DNA of 64,000 nucleotides from the NCBI GenBank assembly GCA_021784595.1, contig JAJYHT010000053.1:45531-109530 (forward strand), written 5' to 3'. Source of the stretch: Bacillota bacterium. GTDB taxonomy: Bacteria; Bacillota; Sulfobacillia; Sulfobacillales; Sulfobacillaceae. Under the pieces are notes generated by a model that had not been told where the DNA came from, searched no databases, and was given only the letters and a program-made list of their open reading frames with translations. Each line of letters starts with the position of its first letter. The stretch's first letter is position 1. The position numbers and the translations under genes are program-made. Positions 35,435-44,956 of the stretch are shown here, one piece after another.

Positions 35435-36748
35435 ATGACGGTGGATCATGAACTGGATCAAGGCCGTTTGACGCGGTTTCATTATCGTTTGATAGCCGTG
35501 GGGGGATTAGGGACATTATTTGATTCGATGGACGTAGGGATTATCTCCTTTATTTTGGCGGCCCTGATCGGAGCATGGCATCTCAACAGTGTTCAGATTG
35601 GCTTGGTAGCCAGTATCAGTTTGGTGGGAATGGCGGTGGGTGCGGCGCTGTCAGGCATGCTGGCAGACCGTTTTGGACGTCGACAACTGTTTATGCTGAC
35701 ACTTTTGATTTATGCGATAGCGACTGGATTGTCAGCACTATCGATTGCACTATGGATGCTCGTCGTGCTGAGGTTTGTGGTGGGAGTGGGTCTAGGTGGC
35801 GAGTTGCCGGTGACGACGACCCTGGTTACCGAGTTTTTGCCCACACAGCAAAGGGGACGGGGGATCGTGCTGCTAGAAAGTCTTTGGGCGGTCGGATGGT
35901 TTGTGGCGGCTTTAGTGTCGTATCTGTTCATTCCTCACTTTGGGTGGCGCAGTGGTTTCTTAATTGGCATGCTGCCCGCCTTTTATGTGTTGTACTTGCG
36001 CCGGGGCATTCCGGAATCCCCGCGATATCTGGCTAAAACGGGTCGGGTGGCCGAAGCGGCGCGGGTATTGCGTCAAATGGGCCATACAGAAGTGGCGGTG
36101 TCTAGTGTGGCGCGTGCGCCTCGCAGGACTGGCCGGTTCAGCGATTTGTTTTCGCCGGGGGTGGCGCGTCGCACGGCCATGCTTTGGATCTTGTGGATTG
36201 GGATGAACTTTGCCTATTACGGAATTTTCCTTTGGTTTCCCTCTGTGCTGGTGCAACATGGCTACAGTCTGGTAGAGTCGCTGCAATATACCCTGCTGGT
36301 TACGGTGGTGCAAATACCCGGATATTTTTCTGCGGCATTGTTAGTGGATCGTTGGGGACGAAAACCTGTGTTGGGAGTGTATATCCTGATGTCCGCAGTG
36401 GCCGCGGCCTTGTTCGGGAATGCCCATCTCACCTGGCAATTTTTGGTCTTTGGATCCGTGCTGTCCTTTTTCAATTTGGGTGCGTGGGGTGTCACCTACA
36501 CATTTACGACAGAGCAGTATCCCACCTTGCTGCGGGGAACTGGCAGCGGCTGGGCCATGGGCATCGGAAGACTGGGCGGCATTGTGGGTCCAACTATTGT
36601 GGGGTGGTTGTTCGCCAACCACTTTGGCTTAGAGACCGTCTTCTATTTGTTTATGGCGGTCTTGATTGTGGTGGCCATAGCGGTCATGGTTTTAGGCAAG
36701 GAAACCCGGGGCATCAGCTTGGAGAGTTTAGAGACGTCAAATCCATGA
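35435..36748 (+). CDS. MFS transporter, NiaP/aromatic-acid symporter-like
   Basis: 437 residues; GGGGGAGGGG lies six bases before ATG 35435. Twelve membrane helices are expected. The first helix carries FDSMDVGIISFILAAL, and the helix 2-3 loop has GMLADRFGRRQ (the MFS A-motif). This matches the NiaP/AAHS branch that takes up nicotinate, benzoate-type acids or sugars. GIPESPRYL after helix 6 also fits. Substrate not assignable. Confidence 0.87.
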   Translation: MTVDHELDQGRLTRFHYRLIAVGGLGTLFDSMDVGIISFILAALIGAWHLNSVQIGLVASISLVGMAVGAALSGMLADRFGRRQLFMLTLLIYAIATGLSALSIALWMLVVLRFVVGVGLGGELPVTTTLVTEFLPTQQRGRGIVLLESLWAVGWFVAALVSYLFIPHFGWRSGFLIGMLPAFYVLYLRRGIPESPRYLAKTGRVAEAARVLRQMGHTEVAVSSVARAPRRTGRFSDLFSPGVARRTAMLWILWIGMNFAYYGIFLWFPSVLVQHGYSLVESLQYTLLVTVVQIPGYFSAALLVDRWGRKPVLGVYILMSAVAAALFGNAHLTWQFLVFGSVLSFFNLGAWGVTYTFTTEQYPTLLRGTGSGWAMGIGRLGGIVGPTIVGWLFANHFGLETVFYLFMAVLIVVAIAVMVLGKETRGISLESLETSNP

Positions 36749-36771
36749 GATGTCCATTGAGGTGAAAAACG

Positions 36772-36801
36772 GGGTCCCCTAATATGGGGGCCCTTCTTCT
36801 T
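36772..36801 (+). terminator. Terminator after the MFS gene
   Basis: An eight-pair stem (GGGTCCCC with GGGGGCCC, one G-U pair) has a six-base loop, followed by TTCTTCTT. It starts 23 bases after the transporter stop. Confidence 0.7.
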
Positions 36802-36901
36802 GGGAAACAGGGTGGAATATTTTTAGAAAGGGTATAATAGCGAGCGACGAAAGTCTACATAGTTGCCTAGCAAGTCATTGATTCAGAAGGAGATGGACGA
36901 G

Positions 36902-37279
36902 ATGGCGGAACAAATTGATGTGGTGGCGATCGCTTCTATGCCGGAGGAGGATCGGGAGGCTACGATGGGACAATTGTTTCACCAATTGTTGCCTTTGGAT
37001 CCCGCGCAGCAGCAGGATTCTCTGGAACACTTGATACGAGCCATGGGAGAGCATGCCAATGACCAGCAATACCTGGATTTGTGCGCTACGAACTTAAAAT
37101 TAGCCTCTATGCTCCCGGACGCTGATTTGGCACGATTTCTATCGGTTCGTCTAAACGCGGCGGCAGCGCTGCCGCCCAACTTGGCCGAACGCGATATGAA
37201 CCTGATGCAGCAGGCGTTGAAACAGTCGGATGCTTCGATCCAGAAAAAAATATCTCTGAATATGCCGGCCAGTCATTAA
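36902..37279 (+). CDS. Small helical protein of unknown function
   Basis: 125 residues from ATG 36902, nine bases after AGAAGGAG; a TATAAT lies at 36833-36838. The sequence is helical and acidic (MPEEDREATMGQLFHQLLP, then DQQYLDLCATNLKLASMLPDADLARFLSVR), without membrane segment or domain that I recognise. It has its own promoter and lies upstream of secG. Confidence 0.7.
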   Translation: MAEQIDVVAIASMPEEDREATMGQLFHQLLPLDPAQQQDSLEHLIRAMGEHANDQQYLDLCATNLKLASMLPDADLARFLSVRLNAAAALPPNLAERDMNLMQQALKQSDASIQKKISLNMPASH

Positions 37280-37361
37280 GAGCGAGGACGGCTTTTGGGC
37301 TGACTGTGTTTTGCTCAGATAATGCGGTATACTAGGACAATCAGAAAAATAAGTTGGGACG

Positions 37362-37598
37362 ATGACTGTGATAACGACCTTGATTGTGATTGACGTCGTA
37401 TTAGGACTGGCCGTCATGGCGGCCATTTTATTGCAGACGGGCTACAGTGCAGGAATTTCGGGAGCCTTTGGCGGGGGCTCGCAACAGGCATATGGCGGAA
37501 AGAAGCGCGGGGTAGACGAGCTGTTAGAGCGAGTGGCTCTGGTGCTGGCGATCTTGTTTGCTGTAGTGACCCTGATTTTAGCGCGACTGTGGCGGTAA
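37362..37598 (+). CDS. secG: Preprotein translocase subunit SecG
   Basis: 78 residues, two membrane helices (about 2-22 and 57-76) joined by a glycine-rich loop SGAFGGGSQQAYGGKK. That is the classic SecG layout. The following esterase-rnr-smpB-ssrA order is the conserved Firmicutes arrangement and supports the call. It joins SecYE at the membrane. Confidence 0.93.
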   Translation: MTVITTLIVIDVVLGLAVMAAILLQTGYSAGISGAFGGGSQQAYGGKKRGVDELLERVALVLAILFAVVTLILARLWR

Positions 37599-38323
37599 AG
37601 ATTTATTCGGACAGCTTCGAACTGGGGACCGAGGGACCTGGCTGTTTATTAATTCACGGGTTTACAGGGTCACCGCAAGAGATGAAACCTCTGGGACAGT
37701 TTCTGGCTGTGCAGGGGTTTCATGTTTATGGGGTCCGGTTGGCTGGACACGGAACCACGGTGTCGGATTTGATGAAGGTTCGCTGGCAAGAGTGGCGCCG
37801 AACGGCGGCAGATGCCTTAAGGACCTGGCAAACGCGCCATCAGGTGGTGCATGTGGTGGGACTGTCCTTAGGGGCGCTGATTGCCATGGATTTAGGGGTC
37901 GATCTTGCTCGAGGGAAAATTGTGGCATTGGCCGCGCCTTACCGGCTCGTGCAGTGGTGGGCGTTCTTGGCACACTGTGCGCGCTTTTTTCTTCCTTCAA
38001 TTTCAATCAATTCAGAGCCCAGGTTCGCTGATCAAATGTTCTCATATCAGGAATTTCCGTTAACCAGCGTGCACGAATTGTTAGTCTATCGCAACTGGGT
38101 TATCAGAAAACGCGCATCTTTGGTTAAACGGCCGGTGTTGATGGTACAGGGCGGGCAGGACAAGACGGTGGCACCAATCAGCGCATGGCTCTGGGCGCAA
38201 CGAATTGGATCTCCACACAAGCGGATCGTACTGTTGGAGCGATCAGGGCATATTTTGCCCCTAGATGTGGACCGTCAGACCGTATTTTCCCTGTGTGCAC
38301 AATTCTTAGAGGATCAGGAGTAA
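37589..38323 (+). CDS. Est30-like carboxylesterase
   Basis: 244 residues, overlapping secG by ten bases. Oxyanion strand LLIHGFTGSP, nucleophile GLSLGA, acid in VQGGQDKTVAP and histidine in RSGHILPLD give a full triad. It matches the monoacylglycerol lipase/Est30 esterase always found between secG and rnr in Bacillus-like genomes. Soluble. Confidence 0.92.
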   Translation: MAVKIYSDSFELGTEGPGCLLIHGFTGSPQEMKPLGQFLAVQGFHVYGVRLAGHGTTVSDLMKVRWQEWRRTAADALRTWQTRHQVVHVVGLSLGALIAMDLGVDLARGKIVALAAPYRLVQWWAFLAHCARFFLPSISINSEPRFADQMFSYQEFPLTSVHELLVYRNWVIRKRASLVKRPVLMVQGGQDKTVAPISAWLWAQRIGSPHKRIVLLERSGHILPLDVDRQTVFSLCAQFLEDQE

Positions 38324-38325
38324 AC

Positions 38326-40458
38326 GTGAAAATGGCAAAACATAAGACATATCGTCCCCAAAGCGACAAGTTGTCTGAAGAACTTTTTGCTCTGCTCTAC
38401 AATCGGGAGCCAATTTCGGAAGATGAATTAGTCAAGCGACTGACGAGACGCCATCCTAGTACCAAAGCGTTTTTTCGAATCTATCGGCAATATCGGCAAG
38501 AAGGTTGGGTTGTCCGGTCGCCCGAAGGCGGGGTCACGGTCACGACGCGCCAAGGACACCTGCGAATAAACCCGCGCGGTTTTGGGTTTGTCGTCAGTCC
38601 CGACTATCCAGGAGCTGACGTCTTTGTACCGGAGCGCTGGCTGGCGGGAGCGCGGCACGATGATGTGGTCACCGTATGGATACGTCCTTCGGCGCAAGGT
38701 TGGGATGGGCGTGTGATGAATGTCGTCGAACGAGCCACAGACGTCTTGATTGGGTCCTTGGAACGGCACCGTACGGGATGGCGGTTGATTCCCAGAGATG
38801 CGCGACGCCCTACGATAGAAGTGGGTGCATCTTCGCATGTTCGATGGCACGCTGGCGATGTCGTGCGTGCTAAAATCACTGAATGGCCCTTGGATCCCAA
38901 ACGCCCTGTGCGTGGTGAGGTTTTGGAAGTGTTGGGCGCTGCCGGAAGCCCAGGTCTTGACGTTTCTATCATTGCTGCCGAACATCAACTGAGCGAGAAG
39001 TTTCCCGATGCGGTGCTGATGGAGGCCCAACAGTTGCCCGATCAAGTGTCAGATCAGCAGCGGCAAGGACGGGTAGATTTAACGGGCGATTTAATCGTGA
39101 CCATCGATGGCAGCGACGCCAAAGATTTGGATGACGCCATTTCGTTATCCCGCGCTAAGACGGGCTATCGGATCGGAGTCCATATTGCTGACGTTACTTA
39201 TTATGTTCCAGAAGGCAGTGCGTTGGACCTTGAGGCGCGTCGCCGAGGGACAAGCGTCTATCTGGTCGACCGGGTCATTCCCATGCTTCCTGAACGGCTG
39301 TCCAACGGCATTGCCAGCCTCAATCCAGGGGTGTTGCGACTCACTGTCAGCGCTGTGGTGGATATCAGTGAATCTGGGGACATTCTGGGCAGCCAGTTCT
39401 TTCGCTCGGTGATAAGGACCCAGCACCGACTGACTTATGAGGGGGTTAACCAGGTTTTGCAAGGGGGGGAGGACCCCCTAAACCTAAAGCCATGGTTCGA
39501 TGAATTGATGGCGGTGCGAAATATCTTGCGCAACAAGCGTATAGCGCGCGGAGCGGTGGATTTCGAGTTGCCCGAAGCCAAAGTCATCCTGGATGATCAT
39601 GGCCATCCGGTGGATGTTGTGGTGCGGTCGCGAGGCATTGCGGAGTCCATAATAGAAGAATTTATGCTATTGGCCAACGAAGCGGTAGCCCACGAATTGT
39701 TAAGGGCGGAACTCCCTGGGCTGTTTCGAATCCACGATGAACCGAGCCTGGACAAAATGACGCAATTTCGGGAAATGATTGGCGTCTTAGGGTATCGGCT
39801 GCCAGAGGCCGTGACGCCCAAATCCCTGCAGAATCTCATCAACCGGGTCAAAGGTCTGCCTGAGGAGCGGGTGGTTAACAGTGCGCTGTTGCGATCCATG
39901 AAACAAGCGCGGTACGGAGCGCTTAATACAGGACATTTTGGGTTGGCGACCGAGGAATATACGCATTTTACCTCTCCCATTCGGCGGTACCCAGACCTGT
40001 GGGTACATCGCATTTTAACGGCGCATTTGGCTCATCAAGTTACCGATGCAGACCGCCAGCGTTGGGGGCAATTAGTGTCCACGGTTGCAGATGATGTGTC
40101 CTTCCGGGAGCGCGAGGCCATGGAGGCCGAACGCGACTCGGTGTCGCTCAAAGAGGCGGAATTTATGGCCGATAAGGTCGGAGAGCAGTATGAAGCGGTA
40201 ATTTCTGGCGTAACCAATTTCGGTATTTTTGTGGAATTGCCCAACTTGATTGAAGGCTTGGTGCGGCTTGAAGATCTGCCGCAGGACTATTGGGTTTATG
40301 ATCCCGTTCATTATCGATTGCGAGGGCAGCGCACCGGCCGTGAATATGGGTTGGGCAATCCGGTCACGGTGATTGTGATGCGGGTTGATACGGGTCTGTG
40401 CCGGATCGATTTTGGTTTGGAAGAAGGATCCCTCCGTCCCCGACCACGCCGCCGTTAG
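38326..40458 (+). CDS. rnr: Ribonuclease R
   Basis: 710 residues from GTG 38326 (AGGAG five bases upstream). A winged helix at the N-terminus, cold-shock domains (INPRGFGFVVSPDYPGADVFVPE), the RNB catalytic core (DLTGDLIVTIDGSDAKDLDDAISL, aspartate cluster) and a C-terminal S1 domain (YEAVISGVTNFGIFVELPN) follow in order. The basic tail is very short (RPRPRRR). It degrades structured RNA and, with the tmRNA genes downstream, handles stalled messages. Confidence 0.95.
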   Translation: MKMAKHKTYRPQSDKLSEELFALLYNREPISEDELVKRLTRRHPSTKAFFRIYRQYRQEGWVVRSPEGGVTVTTRQGHLRINPRGFGFVVSPDYPGADVFVPERWLAGARHDDVVTVWIRPSAQGWDGRVMNVVERATDVLIGSLERHRTGWRLIPRDARRPTIEVGASSHVRWHAGDVVRAKITEWPLDPKRPVRGEVLEVLGAAGSPGLDVSIIAAEHQLSEKFPDAVLMEAQQLPDQVSDQQRQGRVDLTGDLIVTIDGSDAKDLDDAISLSRAKTGYRIGVHIADVTYYVPEGSALDLEARRRGTSVYLVDRVIPMLPERLSNGIASLNPGVLRLTVSAVVDISESGDILGSQFFRSVIRTQHRLTYEGVNQVLQGGEDPLNLKPWFDELMAVRNILRNKRIARGAVDFELPEAKVILDDHGHPVDVVVRSRGIAESIIEEFMLLANEAVAHELLRAELPGLFRIHDEPSLDKMTQFREMIGVLGYRLPEAVTPKSLQNLINRVKGLPEERVVNSALLRSMKQARYGALNTGHFGLATEEYTHFTSPIRRYPDLWVHRILTAHLAHQVTDADRQRWGQLVSTVADDVSFREREAMEAERDSVSLKEAEFMADKVGEQYEAVISGVTNFGIFVELPNLIEGLVRLEDLPQDYWVYDPVHYRLRGQRTGREYGLGNPVTVIVMRVDTGLCRIDFGLEEGSLRPRPRRR

Positions 40459-41315
40459 CTCCGGGCCAATCGGCGCGCCTTCCTCATGGCGTGAACCAGC
40501 GAACCAATGCCTACCACCAGGACCGTGAATGCCACCAGTACAAAGCCAATGCCGAGCGTATGCAAGTTGTGGACGTGGATCGGCGTCACAATGGCCCAGT
40601 CGCTAAGCCGTGGAAACATAAGACTGGCGGATCCCGCAATCATGAAAGCTAAACCGCCGTACCGCAGGGTGCTGCTGGCTGTGGTTTGGGCTACGCTCCG
40701 GGCTAAGTGCTCGGGAATTTTGGCCCGTCTCATCCAATGGCCGAACAGCGCGCCAGCAGTAGCTTGAATCACCATGGTTCCCAATCCAAACAACGCGCCC
40801 GGAGCCCATCCCCAATAGGCGCTATGCATTCCCGGCGCCAACACCGTATACAATATGATGGCGAACGCGCCAAATCCCCAACCGGCGATGAAACCATGTA
40901 CCAGGGCAAGTTTTGGAGGAATGTCGCGAGTTTCTTCAAAACCATGCTGATGTGTTTTGACGCCGTGGATATGAAAGACTTTTCCTGTTTTAAGAATGTA
41001 TTGTCCTGCTAAAAACATAGTCAGCCCCACAATGACGTATACGACCGCATCTATGCGAGGGTTTTGCATCCACCGCGCTAAGGCTAAAAAGGCTAATTCA
41101 GAGGCAATGGCCCGCTGCACAGTGAATGCTGCTGAAAAGGTTAGTCCCGCCAGTAGACCGCCCCGTGTGGAATAGGCGCCAATGGCGTAGCTGAAGGTAA
41201 TGGGCCAGGTGTGTTCGTCCGGTGTAACACCATGCACCATCCCCAACAGAAAAGCTGTCACAAGAATCGCTGGAATAGAGAGTCCGGTTGCCGGATTCCA
41301 TAGATTGAGCGCCAT
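40455..41315 (-). CDS. Membrane transporter, NicO/TauE-like
   Basis: 286 residues; AAGGAGGTGACTTC precedes the ATG. Six to seven membrane helices. GMVHGVTPDEHTWP in helix 1 has the histidine/aspartate pattern HxxxPDxH seen in NiCoT/NicO nickel-cobalt carriers. A histidine-rich loop (HIHGVKTHQHG) follows helix 3. This suggests metal-ion export or uptake. TauE/SafE-like sulfite export is the alternative. It is convergent with rnr, overlapping by four bases. Confidence 0.65.
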   Translation of the reverse strand: MALNLWNPATGLSIPAILVTAFLLGMVHGVTPDEHTWPITFSYAIGAYSTRGGLLAGLTFSAAFTVQRAIASELAFLALARWMQNPRIDAVVYVIVGLTMFLAGQYILKTGKVFHIHGVKTHQHGFEETRDIPPKLALVHGFIAGWGFGAFAIILYTVLAPGMHSAYWGWAPGALFGLGTMVIQATAGALFGHWMRRAKIPEHLARSVAQTTASSTLRYGGLAFMIAGSASLMFPRLSDWAIVTPIHVHNLHTLGIGFVLVAFTVLVVGIGSLVHAMRKARRLARS

Positions 41316-41432
41316 GAAGTCACCTCCTTGGGTAGTATGGGGTCAAGCATTCGATTCCTATGCCCAAAGCATGAAACCTTTTTCGGGGACTTGGCGTTAT
41401 TCGGGTAATGGACCGAGGGAAGGGTGACATCG

Positions 41433-41825
41433 ATGAAATTGCCGGGCGGTTGGCACGTTGGGAGTGCGGTGCGATATTTCCGGCCCTTTTGCATACGGAC
41501 GGTGCTGGAGGTGGGCCGGGACCGCATCGTGGCTGGCGAAGGATTGGGAGCGCCGATGTGGCTTGAGGTGCATTCGGTGATGTGGCGGCGCAGGATGGCC
41601 GCATGGCAAAAGCTGCGTCCGGGCCCTGGCGCTTGGTGGGCAGCTCAACACGGGGAGACCATGGTTGTTGTGGGATATGGCAGACGGCCTGCCATGTTGT
41701 TGCGTCAAGGTTCCTGGAGGGGGATTGTGCCTTTGGGACATGGTGCGACCACCATCACGCTGCCTTCGGCGGAGCCGTGCCAGGTCATGGTGGCCACTTC
41801 TCACCCTAAGCGCGTCGCCAACTAA
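41433..41825 (+). CDS. Hypothetical basic protein
   Basis: 130 residues from ATG 41433 with GGAAGGG about eight bases upstream. No membrane helix or known motif. Tryptophan- and arginine-rich stretches (VHSVMWRRRMAAWQKLR) could bind nucleic acid or membrane. It overlaps the next opposite gene by four bases. Confidence 0.5.
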   Translation: MKLPGGWHVGSAVRYFRPFCIRTVLEVGRDRIVAGEGLGAPMWLEVHSVMWRRRMAAWQKLRPGPGAWWAAQHGETMVVVGYGRRPAMLLRQGSWRGIVPLGHGATTITLPSAEPCQVMVATSHPKRVAN

Positions 41826-42019
41826 GAGGGTGGTCGATTGCCTTCATCAGCCCACTTCAAAAATTTTTCTAACAATGTTGCGGTGGGTTCTTCGGACATC
41901 AGGACAGGAAAACTTTTTTCTCCTAATGTAATCACTGCATCCGGGCTTGTTGGGCCCCAGTCAACCGCGCCCGCGGTCACTTCGCCTGGCCTTTCGATGC
42001 GCCACCAAATAATTTTCAT
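41822..42019 (-). CDS. Small hypothetical protein
   Basis: 65 residues from ATG 42019, preceded by GAGGTGAAC. Acidic, beginning MKIIWWRIERPGEV. No family recognised. It is convergent with the gene on its left and divergent from smpB. Confidence 0.55.
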   Translation of the reverse strand: MKIIWWRIERPGEVTAGAVDWGPTSPDAVITLGEKSFPVLMSEEPTATLLEKFLKWADEGNRPPS

Positions 42020-42177
42020 ATTGTTCACCTCGTCACCCGTGGTGTTCCACTGTATGTGGCCTATCTTGCAAATATTCGCAAATACCAAGACGCTGTGGGT
42101 TGGCCGGGTCCAAGCGCTTTGACAGATACCCGTGAGTACCATACAATATTAGGGCATTATGTTTTGGAGGGCCCAGC

Positions 42178-42642
42178 ATGGCCAAAGCGGAAAAATCGAT
42201 TGTGGAAAATCGCAAGGCGCGTCACGACTATTTTATCGAAGATGTGATGGAAGCCGGAATCGTATTGACCGGGACCGAGGTCAAGTCGTTGCGTTTGGGT
42301 CGAGTCAACTTGCGCGACAGTTTTGCTAGGTTCATTGATGGGGAACTGTATTTGTTCAACTGTCATGTTGCACCGTACGAATTTGGCAATCGTTGGAATC
42401 ACGATCCCTATCGAAACCGAAAACTGTTGCTTCATAAGAAGCAGATTCGGGAACTAGGTCAGATGGTGAAGCAAAAAGGTTTGACTTTGGTGCCATTGCG
42501 CTTGTATTTTGACACCCATGGGCGGGTAAAACTAGCTTTAGCAATCGCACGAGGCAAAAAGGAATTTGACAAGCGTGATAGTATTGCATCGAGAGATGCC
42601 CAACGTCAAATTGAGCGGACGATGAAGCAACGCTTTAAATAG
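42178..42642 (+). CDS. smpB: SsrA-binding protein SmpB
   Basis: 154 residues with TTGGAGGGCCC before the ATG. ENRKARHDYFIEDVMEAGIVLTGTEVKSLR is the N-terminal OB-fold signature, and the C-terminal DKRDSIASRDAQRQIERTMK tail enters the ribosomal A-site. It carries tmRNA to stalled ribosomes; ssrA starts seven bases after its stop. Confidence 0.97.
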   Translation: MAKAEKSIVENRKARHDYFIEDVMEAGIVLTGTEVKSLRLGRVNLRDSFARFIDGELYLFNCHVAPYEFGNRWNHDPYRNRKLLLHKKQIRELGQMVKQKGLTLVPLRLYFDTHGRVKLALAIARGKKEFDKRDSIASRDAQRQIERTMKQRFK

Positions 42643-42648
42643 ACATTT

Positions 42649-43002
42649 GGGGGCGAACTAGATTCGACGGGGATAGACGCCATGTTGGACAGCGAGCCGA
42701 GGTCCGTGCCTCGTTAAACAGCGGAACAGCTTAACTGCGAACAACAACAACGAAGAATACGCTTTAGCCGCTTAAACTCGGCTAACGTTCCTCATCCTTG
42801 CTCCTGCCTCGGGTGAGTCAACGTAAAATATGTAGGATACCCTGTCATATCGGCCCGGAGTGATAGGGGAAACTAGGGCTGGTTCGGACTCACCGCGCAT
42901 CGACCGATGGGGCCGAATAAGATTGATTGCGGTGCTACGCTCGTAGAAATCGAACATGACGTATCTTCGGACGGGACGGGCAGCACGTCCCCGCCTCCAC
43001 CA
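42649..43002 (+). ncRNA. ssrA: Transfer-messenger RNA (ssrA) with an atypical T-arm
   Basis: 354 bases. The 5' GGGGGCG pairs with CGCCTCC at 42992-42998, followed by ACCA. The conserved 5' segment TTCGACGGGG is present. The tag frame starts GCG at 42737 and gives ANNNNEEYALAA with TAA at 42773-42775. The odd point is the T-arm: a six-pair stem GGGACG/CGTCCC (42973-42978 and 42986-42991) closes loop GGCAGCA, instead of the usual GGTTCRANTCC. It should still be charged with alanine if the acceptor is read. A true change or a sequence error cannot be told apart here. Confidence 0.92.
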
Positions 43003-43008
43003 AAGTTT

Positions 43009-43036
43009 TCTCCCGCTCGAAGCGGGAGTTTTTTGT
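43009..43036 (+). terminator. ssrA terminator
   Basis: CTCCCGCT-TCGA-AGCGGGAG is a perfect eight-pair stem with a stable UUCG-like tetraloop, followed by six T. It lies eight bases after the tmRNA CCA. Confidence 0.92.
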
Positions 43037-43071
43037 ACTAAAATTTAGCACGAATGCGGAGGGCAACATCC

Positions 43072-43812
43072 ATGCGAGGCGATGGTCGGGCGGACAATGA
43101 ACTGCGGGCGATACAGTTGACGGTAGGATACAACGCATGGGCGGAAGGATCATGCCTGATTGACATGGGCAATACCCGGGTCTTGGTGACAGCGACGGTG
43201 GAGGACCGTGTACCGCCCTTTGTGCGCGGGACGGGACAAGGATGGATTTCTGCCGAGTATGGTATGCTGCCGCGCGCCACCCATGACCGGACCCAACGGG
43301 AGGCAGCGCGGGGGCGTCAACAGGGCAGAACGGTGGAAATACAGCGATTGATCGGTCGAGCCCTGCGGGCGTCGATGAATCTTAAGGCTATCGGTGAACG
43401 CAGCATCCTACTCGACTGCGACGTACTGCAGGCCGATGGCGGCACTCGTACCGCTGCCATTACGGCCTCATATTTGGCCTTGATGCAGGCGATGCTGAAA
43501 ATTCATCGTACCACTCCGTTTGCCACGCCGCCATTTAAAGATTGGCTGTCAGCGATTAGCGTGGGTCTGAAAGGGGGCATCCCTCTCTTGGATCTCAATT
43601 ATCAAGAGGACAGCCACATCGATGTGGATTTAAATTTGGTGATGACGGCCAGGCATCAAATCGTGGAAATCCAAGGAACTGGGGAACAGGGATGGTTTAA
43701 TCTCGATAGCTTGTTTGATTTGATTGATATGGCGCAACTCGGCATTGACCAGATTGTCGGGCTGCAAAGGGCGGCTTTGCCAGAAGGAGAGGTGCTCGTT
43801 GCGGGGTCCTGA
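43072..43812 (+). CDS. rph: Ribonuclease PH
   Basis: 246 residues from ATG 43072 (GGAGGG eight bases upstream; ATG 43054 lies before the site). RGDGRADNELRAIQLTVGY, GQGWISAEYGMLPRATHDR, the phosphate-binding arginines, and LDCDVLQADGGTRTAAITASY are the RNase PH hallmarks. It trims tRNA 3' ends by phosphorolysis. Confidence 0.95.
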   Translation: MRGDGRADNELRAIQLTVGYNAWAEGSCLIDMGNTRVLVTATVEDRVPPFVRGTGQGWISAEYGMLPRATHDRTQREAARGRQQGRTVEIQRLIGRALRASMNLKAIGERSILLDCDVLQADGGTRTAAITASYLALMQAMLKIHRTTPFATPPFKDWLSAISVGLKGGIPLLDLNYQEDSHIDVDLNLVMTARHQIVEIQGTGEQGWFNLDSLFDLIDMAQLGIDQIVGLQRAALPEGEVLVAGS

Positions 43813-44407
43813 CAAGTTGATGGTGGCAACCCACAATCGAGGCAAGTTTCGGGAATTTCGTGAGTTATTGGACCCGCTCGGCATTGTGATCGAGGCTTAT
43901 CCCGGAGAGCTTGAAGTGGTGGCCGAGACGGGTGCCACTTATGCGGAAAATGCCGCGCTGAAGGCTCGAGAGTTGGCTCGCGCGATGGGCGTTTATGCAT
44001 TAGGAGATGACTCGGGCGTTGAAGTTGACGCTCTAGGGGGGGAACCGGGCATTTTATCCGCCCGGTATGTCAGTGAAGATCCCTGGGTCAATTCTCGCGA
44101 AATTCTGCTGCGGTTAATGGAAGTGCCTTGGGAGCGGAGGACAGCGCGGATGCGGGCGGTTCTATGCTTGTCCAATCCCAAAGGGGAGGTGCGCTTCTTT
44201 GAAGGAGTCGTAGAGGGCATGATTCTTGGCTGGCCACGGGGTCGGGGCGGGTTTGGCGTGGACCCCATCTTTTCGTTGAATGGGAAAACCAGTTTGGCAG
44301 AAATGGATGCAATAAAAAAGCATGCGATTTCGCACCGAGGGCAGGCGGTGCGCCAACTTCTTGACTATTGGAAGAGTAGGTCGGACGATGCGTTATTTGG
44401 TGTTTAG
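43799..44407 (+). CDS. rdgB: XTP/dITP pyrophosphatase (RdgB/HAM1)
   Basis: About 202 residues. TTG 43799 has AGAAGGAGAGG ahead of it; ATG 43820 has no site. VATHNRGKFREFRELL, TYAENAALKARELA, GDDSGVEVDAL and a late SHRGQAVRQL match HAM1-type pyrophosphatases that cleanse non-canonical purine triphosphates. The rph-rdgB-phosphodiesterase order is common in Firmicutes, and overlaps couple all three. Confidence 0.93.
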   Translation: MRGPDKLMVATHNRGKFREFRELLDPLGIVIEAYPGELEVVAETGATYAENAALKARELARAMGVYALGDDSGVEVDALGGEPGILSARYVSEDPWVNSREILLRLMEVPWERRTARMRAVLCLSNPKGEVRFFEGVVEGMILGWPRGRGGFGVDPIFSLNGKTSLAEMDAIKKHAISHRGQAVRQLLDYWKSRSDDALFGV

Positions 44408-44873
44408 CGATACCCACGGGCACGTTGATACTGTAAGCCAATGGTTTCCGAATGCACCTAACGCGGTGAATGCGGTGGTGTCGGCGGGGGACTTCTATCG
44501 GGATGGATTGGCGCTGGCGCAACAATGGGGCTTGCCCTATTATGGCGCGCAGGGCAACAATGATTTAGAGCCCGATTCTCCTTGGCATACTATTTGGGAT
44601 GACGGAGCATTCCGTGTAGGTGTGATCCACAGCCATCAATGGCCGGTTCACCGAAGATTGGATGAGTTAACCCAATGGGGGCATGAAAATGGCTGCCAAA
44701 TCGTTATTTTTGGCCACTCCCATGTGCGTTTCTACCAGCCGGGTGTGGTGTCCTTGCTTAACCCCGGTGCCGTACACCGCCCGCGCAATGGACAGCCTCC
44801 TACCGCGGTGGTAATGGATTTAAACCCAGGTCGAACCTGGTCGCTGCATTGGATTGTATTATCTAAAAATTAG
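44388..44873 (+). CDS. YfcE/MJ0936-type metallophosphodiesterase
   Basis: 161 residues from ATG 44388, overlapping rdgB by 20 bases. It has the calcineurin-like set VFSDTHGH, AGDFY, GNND and FGHSHV with a second histidine in IHSH. It is a manganese-dependent phosphodiesterase with unknown natural substrate. Confidence 0.92.
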   Translation: MRYLVFSDTHGHVDTVSQWFPNAPNAVNAVVSAGDFYRDGLALAQQWGLPYYGAQGNNDLEPDSPWHTIWDDGAFRVGVIHSHQWPVHRRLDELTQWGHENGCQIVIFGHSHVRFYQPGVVSLLNPGAVHRPRNGQPPTAVVMDLNPGRTWSLHWIVLSKN

Positions 44874-44956
44874 GTCTTCGGTATTGCGGCATCCCTGGTT
44901 CCAGTACAATGAATATGAGCCATTTAGGAGTGCAGCCCTTTGAAGGGAGAGTTTTA

